6,431 nt of DNA from JAQUOA01 sp037443785 (lineage in GTDB: Bacteria; Bacteroidota; Ignavibacteria; UBA10030; UBA8401): contig JBBINR010000070.1 of NCBI GenBank assembly GCA_037443785.1, forward strand, positions 1 to 6,431. Direction: 5' to 3'. The translations under genes and the position numbers were made by a program. Every line of letters begins with the position of its first letter. Position 1 is the stretch's first letter. The notes beneath the pieces were generated by a model. The model was given only the letters and a program-made list of their open reading frames with translations. It had not been told where the DNA came from and made no database searches. Positions 4,014 to 6,431 of this stretch are shown one piece after another.

Positions 4014-6431
4014 CTATTTCATCAGAATTAGTTTTCGCAGTTGATTTTTTTCGCCTGATTGTAATCTTGCAAAATATATTCCGCTGGAAAGCCTTGAAGC
4101 GTCAAACCGTACTGAATAATATCCCATTTCCTTCACTTCATTTACTAACGCTGCTACCTCCCTTCCAATCGCATCATATATTTTTAATGTTATATGATTG
4201 GTCATTGGTAATTGATAACTGATCACGGTCGTTGGATTGAATGGATTCGGATAATTCTGTTCGAGAGCAAACATTGTTGGAAGGTTTTTGATTGTCACTT
4301 CAACTTCCTGTGAGTATTTAAACTTTCCATCTCTGTCAATCTGCTTTAATCTGTATGAGAATTTTCCTGGTGATAAATTTTTATCCGTGAAGGAATATGA
4401 CTTCGACGTGTTGGTTGTTCCACTTCCCTCAACAAATCCAATTTTTCCCCATTTCATAATTCCTAATTCATCCTTCATCCCTTTCTTCTCAATCTCAAAA
4501 CCAAAATTATTCGCCTCGGTTGCTGTCTTCCATTTCAATTCTGCATTGAGCTGCTTCGATTCGACGGTGAAGGAGGTAAGTTCAATTGGAAGCGCAGATT
4601 CATCGTAGACAACTGCAAACTGACTGAATGATGTAATGCCATTCCAGGTTGCTTCGCCTGTTGTTGAATTTGCACTTGTCGCTCCGCCAAATTCTACCCA
4701 CGCATCGCTGCTTGTTGAGGTTCGTTTGTACAATCTCAACTTTTCTGGAATCGTATTTGTCGATACATCGAATCCGCCTGCGCCAAGTTTGAGAGTAAGG
4801 TCTACTGAAAACGTTCCGGGAGTTCCAAAGACATTCACCACATAATATTTGTTGCTGACAATTGATCCGTATGATGCAGGCAGAATATTCGGTGCAACGG
4901 AAATTGCTGTTGACGTTACATCGACGGCATTATCAAATGCATCGGCGGTTGTGAGAGAAACAGAATCAAGCGTCACTGTTCCGCTGGTAAATGATGAACC
5001 GCTGGCGCTTGTTGCGCTACCGATTGGTAATGTGGAAGTTGTCCATGCTGGACTATTCATTAATAATCCAAAATGTTCATTGATAGACTCTCCGGCAGAT
5101 GTTCCTGAGTTTTCATTGAATTGCCAGTAGGCAAGTATTCCGCTTTCTGCACCGGTAAGAGTGCGGTGCATATTCTCACGAATTTGTTGCGCAGTTCGCG
5201 CAACATTCCAGATCCGCACTTCATCAATCATTCCTTCAAACAAATTGCAATCGCATGTACCCGGCGCCTGTCTGCCAATATTGAGTTGACCTGTGTTCGT
5301 TACCAGCGTACCTGAAGCAGTATGCTCACTAAGCAGTGCACCATTGCGATAGAATTTTACGCCGTTCGTACCGGTTTGAAATACTACGGCAACGTGCGAC
5401 CATTCATTTAAGGGAACGCTTCCCGAACTGTAAATCCATGTACCATTGTTAAACAATCCCAATCCTGATTGTCCATTGGGTTGCACGGACAACAAATAAT
5501 TATAATTTCCTTTGTCGATGATTGTATTATTAGTGCGGGTAGGATATATCCACGCTTCAATTGTGAGACTATCCGTTAACCGCAATGAAGTATCATCCGA
5601 CACGCTGATATATTGTGTTGTGCCGTTCAGTGAAAGCAGCGTTCCGGAAACTGTGGATACAGTTGACGGAGATGGTGTTGTAAAACTCACCTCGTTTCCC
5701 TGCTGGTACCCTTTGCTATTCATGGCAGAAAGTTTTGCATAGTATGTTTGATTGTTTGACAAACCCGTTGCATTGGCAGAAATGGAAACCGGAACCCACG
5801 TTCCACTAAGTGGACTTTGAATTGCAGAAACACTGTCTGTATAATTGCCGGACGATGTACCGAAGAGCACTCTTACTGTTGTTGTTAAACCCTGCGGATT
5901 GATAGTATTGCTGAGTGTTCCCACTGAAGGCGTTAGACCTGAAAGCGTACTGGATGTTAATACGGGTGCGGCAAGCGGCGCATTCCAATGAGCAATGAAA
6001 TGTGATTGGTTAATCCCTGCGCTTGCAAAACTTCCGCCGACATACAAGTTGTCTCCATTCGCTGCAAGTGCATACGCGGTGAGTGCAATCGGTTGCGTGG
6101 AACCTCCCAATCCAGAACCGAGTCCGGCCCAGGCCGAGCCATCCCATTTTGCAATTCTGTTGGCACTTGCACTTCCTGCAGTTGTAAATTGGCCCCCTGC
6201 GTATAACTGGTCATCGCTAGCAAAAAGAGAATTGACAGCGCCGTTCATTCCTGAGCCAACTGTAGACCAACTTGAGCCATTCCATTTGGCAATATAATTT
6301 ACTGATGTTCCACCGGCAGTGTTGAAGCTTCCTCCTGCATATAAATCAGTTCCAATAGCAGCAAGAGCATAAACATACGAGTCCATTCCTGAACCGAGCG
6401 CAGACCAGCTTGAGCCATTCCATTTTGCAAT
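4014..6431 (-). CDS. Secreted multidomain LamG/propeller protein with type IX sorting domain, 5' end outside window
   Basis: The frame is open to the window edge. The 15 codons upstream of the first visible ATG (6386) encode IAKWNGSSWSALGSG, a continuation of the repeat, so 6386 is internal and 805 residues are visible. Counting from the 6386 Met, residues to about 135 are repeats of the type IAKWNGSSWSxxGSGM...LYAGGxFxxAG, a propeller family related to that of the next gene. Residues 138-239 look Fn3-like, with NNQTYYAKLSAMNSKG and VSFTTP. Residues 248-455 are a LamG/concanavalin-like domain. Residues about 457-595 form a beta-sandwich-like stretch ending FSQFAVVYDESA. From 599 come the LPIELTSF...WKTATEANN linker and, at about 707-790, the Por sorting domain (LEQNYPNPFNPTT, SGIYFARL, end KLILMK). 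No catalytic residues are apparent, and a carbohydrate- or surface-binding role is inferred. It is the first visible gene of the row; promoter and signal peptide are outside. Confidence 0.93.
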   Translation of the reverse strand: MAKWNGSSWSALGSGMDSYVYALAAIGTDLYAGGSFNTAGGTSVNYIAKWNGSSWSTVGSGMNGAVNSLFASDDQLYAGGQFTTAGSASANRIAKWDGSAWAGLGSGLGGSTQPIALTAYALAANGDNLYVGGSFASAGINQSHFIAHWNAPLAAPVLTSSTLSGLTPSVGTLSNTINPQGLTTTVRVLFGTSSGNYTDSVSAIQSPLSGTWVPVSISANATGLSNNQTYYAKLSAMNSKGYQQGNEVSFTTPSPSTVSTVSGTLLSLNGTTQYISVSDDTSLRLTDSLTIEAWIYPTRTNNTIIDKGNYNYLLSVQPNGQSGLGLFNNGTWIYSSGSVPLNEWSHVAVVFQTGTNGVKFYRNGALLSEHTASGTLVTNTGQLNIGRQAPGTCDCNLFEGMIDEVRIWNVARTAQQIRENMHRTLTGAESGILAYWQFNENSGTSAGESINEHFGLLMNSPAWTTSTLPIGSATSASGSSFTSGTVTLDSVSLTTADAFDNAVDVTSTAISVAPNILPASYGSIVSNKYYVVNVFGTPGTFSVDLTLKLGAGGFDVSTNTIPEKLRLYKRTSTSSDAWVEFGGATSANSTTGEATWNGITSFSQFAVVYDESALPIELTSFTVESKQLNAELKWKTATEANNFGFEIEKKGMKDELGIMKWGKIGFVEGSGTTNTSKSYSFTDKNLSPGKFSYRLKQIDRDGKFKYSQEVEVTIKNLPTMFALEQNYPNPFNPTTVISYQLPMTNHITLKIYDAIGREVAALVNEVKEMGYYSVRFDASRLSSGIYFARLQSGEKNQLRKLILMK
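4017..4268 (-). other. Type IX secretion C-terminal sorting domain of the LamG protein
   Basis: This codes for the final 84 residues, starting ALEQNYPNPFNPTT. ITLKIYDAIGREV, LVNEVKEMGYYSVRFDAS, SGIYFARL and the basic end RKLILMK follow. The family is the Por secretion tail. It shows that the protein is a client of the type IX system although its signal peptide is not in view. Confidence 0.9.
4195..4222 (-). repeat. Second heptanucleotide tandem repeat, in the LamG gene sorting domain
   Basis: Four 7-bp units read TNAYTGR on the plus strand (TGATTGG, TCATTGG, TAATTGA, TAACTGA), and a weak fifth lies at 4223-4229. The coding strand shows CAAT at three successive 7-nt steps and CAGT at the fourth. 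They encode SYQLPMTNH, the same loop and strand as the 1438-1472 array, but one base out of phase with it when codons are aligned. Confidence 0.65.
4231..4515 (-). repeat. Near-identical linker segment, copy 2 (pairs with 1476-1760)
   Basis: This is the partner of 1476-1760 and contains no insertions or deletions relative to it. It encodes NNFGFEIEKK through YRLKQIDRDGK to PNPFNPTT. Many differences are at third codon positions, for example in the YSQEV and PNPF codons. Confidence 0.8.
5022..5645 (-). other. LamG / concanavalin A-like domain
   Basis: Residues about 248-455, counted from the Met at 6386. Landmarks in order are LSLNGTTQYISVSDD, SLTIEAWIYPTR, IIDKGNYNYLLSV, LNEWSHVAVVFQ, VKFYRNGALL, GQLNIGR, FEGMIDEVRIWNVART and ILAYWQFNENSG. 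This is the complete Laminin_G_3-type jelly-roll order. It carries a close cysteine pair (GTCDCN). Such domains in secreted bacterial proteins often bind glycans or calcium; the ligand here is unknown. Confidence 0.88.
5670..5975 (-). other. Fn3-like spacer domain
   Basis: Residues about 138-239, counted from the Met at 6386. They begin APVLTSSTLSGLTP and contain TTTVRVLFGTSSGNYT, a LSNNQTYYAKLSAMNSKG strand pair and the closing VSFTTPSPS. The pattern of a Y-x-A-K-L strand and a terminal F-T-T-P is that of fibronectin III-like spacers. Assigned on motif look only. Confidence 0.6.
5982..6431 (-). repeat. WNGSSW/YAGG propeller repeats of the LamG protein
   Basis: Three YAGG/YVGG blades, with IAKWNGSSW-type strands at the window edge and at about 6275 and 6137, have spacings of 46-53 residues. 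The DNA coding for IAKWNGSSW recurs with one or two mismatches at 6412-6431, 6275-6294 and 6137-6156. The array continues upstream of the window. The last unit ends FIAHWNAPLAAP, where the Fn3-like domain begins. Confidence 0.8.

Noticed and set aside
4288..4608. 106-codon plus-strand open frame, with a similar one at 1527-1751
   Set aside because: It lies antisense to the linker and sorting-domain codons. The two frames resemble each other only because the underlying coding DNA is the near-identical block. No known motif and no SD site.
5231..5260. Close cysteines (CDC) in the LamG domain as a metal or redox site
   Set aside because: No further Cys or His ligands are nearby. They sit in a surface loop before the FEGMIDEVRIW strand and are more likely structural.

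Overview
The window is entirely minus-strand coding sequence apart from two short gaps. It holds three large secreted, repeat-rich proteins lying head to tail. The transcription order runs from high to low coordinates: a LamG/propeller protein (4014 to beyond 6431, 5' end outside the window), a giant 'YAGG' beta-propeller protein (1259-3994, complete), and an integrin-like FG-GAP protein (start at 1199, 3' end outside the window). The gaps are only 19-61 bp and 59 bp, and I see no convincing terminator in them, so the three are probably co-transcribed from a promoter outside the window.

Both complete C-termini carry the type IX secretion (Por) sorting domain, with the block LEQNYPNPFNPTT, a GxYSVxFDAS stretch, a GIYFARL strand and a basic tail. 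The domain is preceded by a linker with the motifs LP(I/V)EL, WKTATExNN, GFEIEKK and YRLKQIDRDGK. Sorting domains of this style are typical of the Bacteroidota/Chlorobiota/Ignavibacteriota group. The exact wording is most like Ignavibacteria-type lineages. This taxonomic placement is inference from motif style only.

The proteins probably act at or outside the outer membrane as adhesins, surface-layer or matrix proteins. No catalytic domain is recognisable. The modules are FG-GAP repeats with DxNxDGxxD calcium loops, about 14 DUF5122-like 48-residue repeats, a second repeat type (IAKWNGSSW...YAGGxF), an Fn3-like domain and a LamG/concanavalin-like domain.

Nothing here is an obviously new defence or mobile system. 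The observations most worth a second look are at DNA level. First, short 7-bp tandem repeats sit inside both sorting-domain coding regions, at equivalent places but one base out of phase. Second, a 285-bp stretch with no gaps is close to 88% identical between the two neighbouring genes, and it covers the linker rather than most of the sorting signal.
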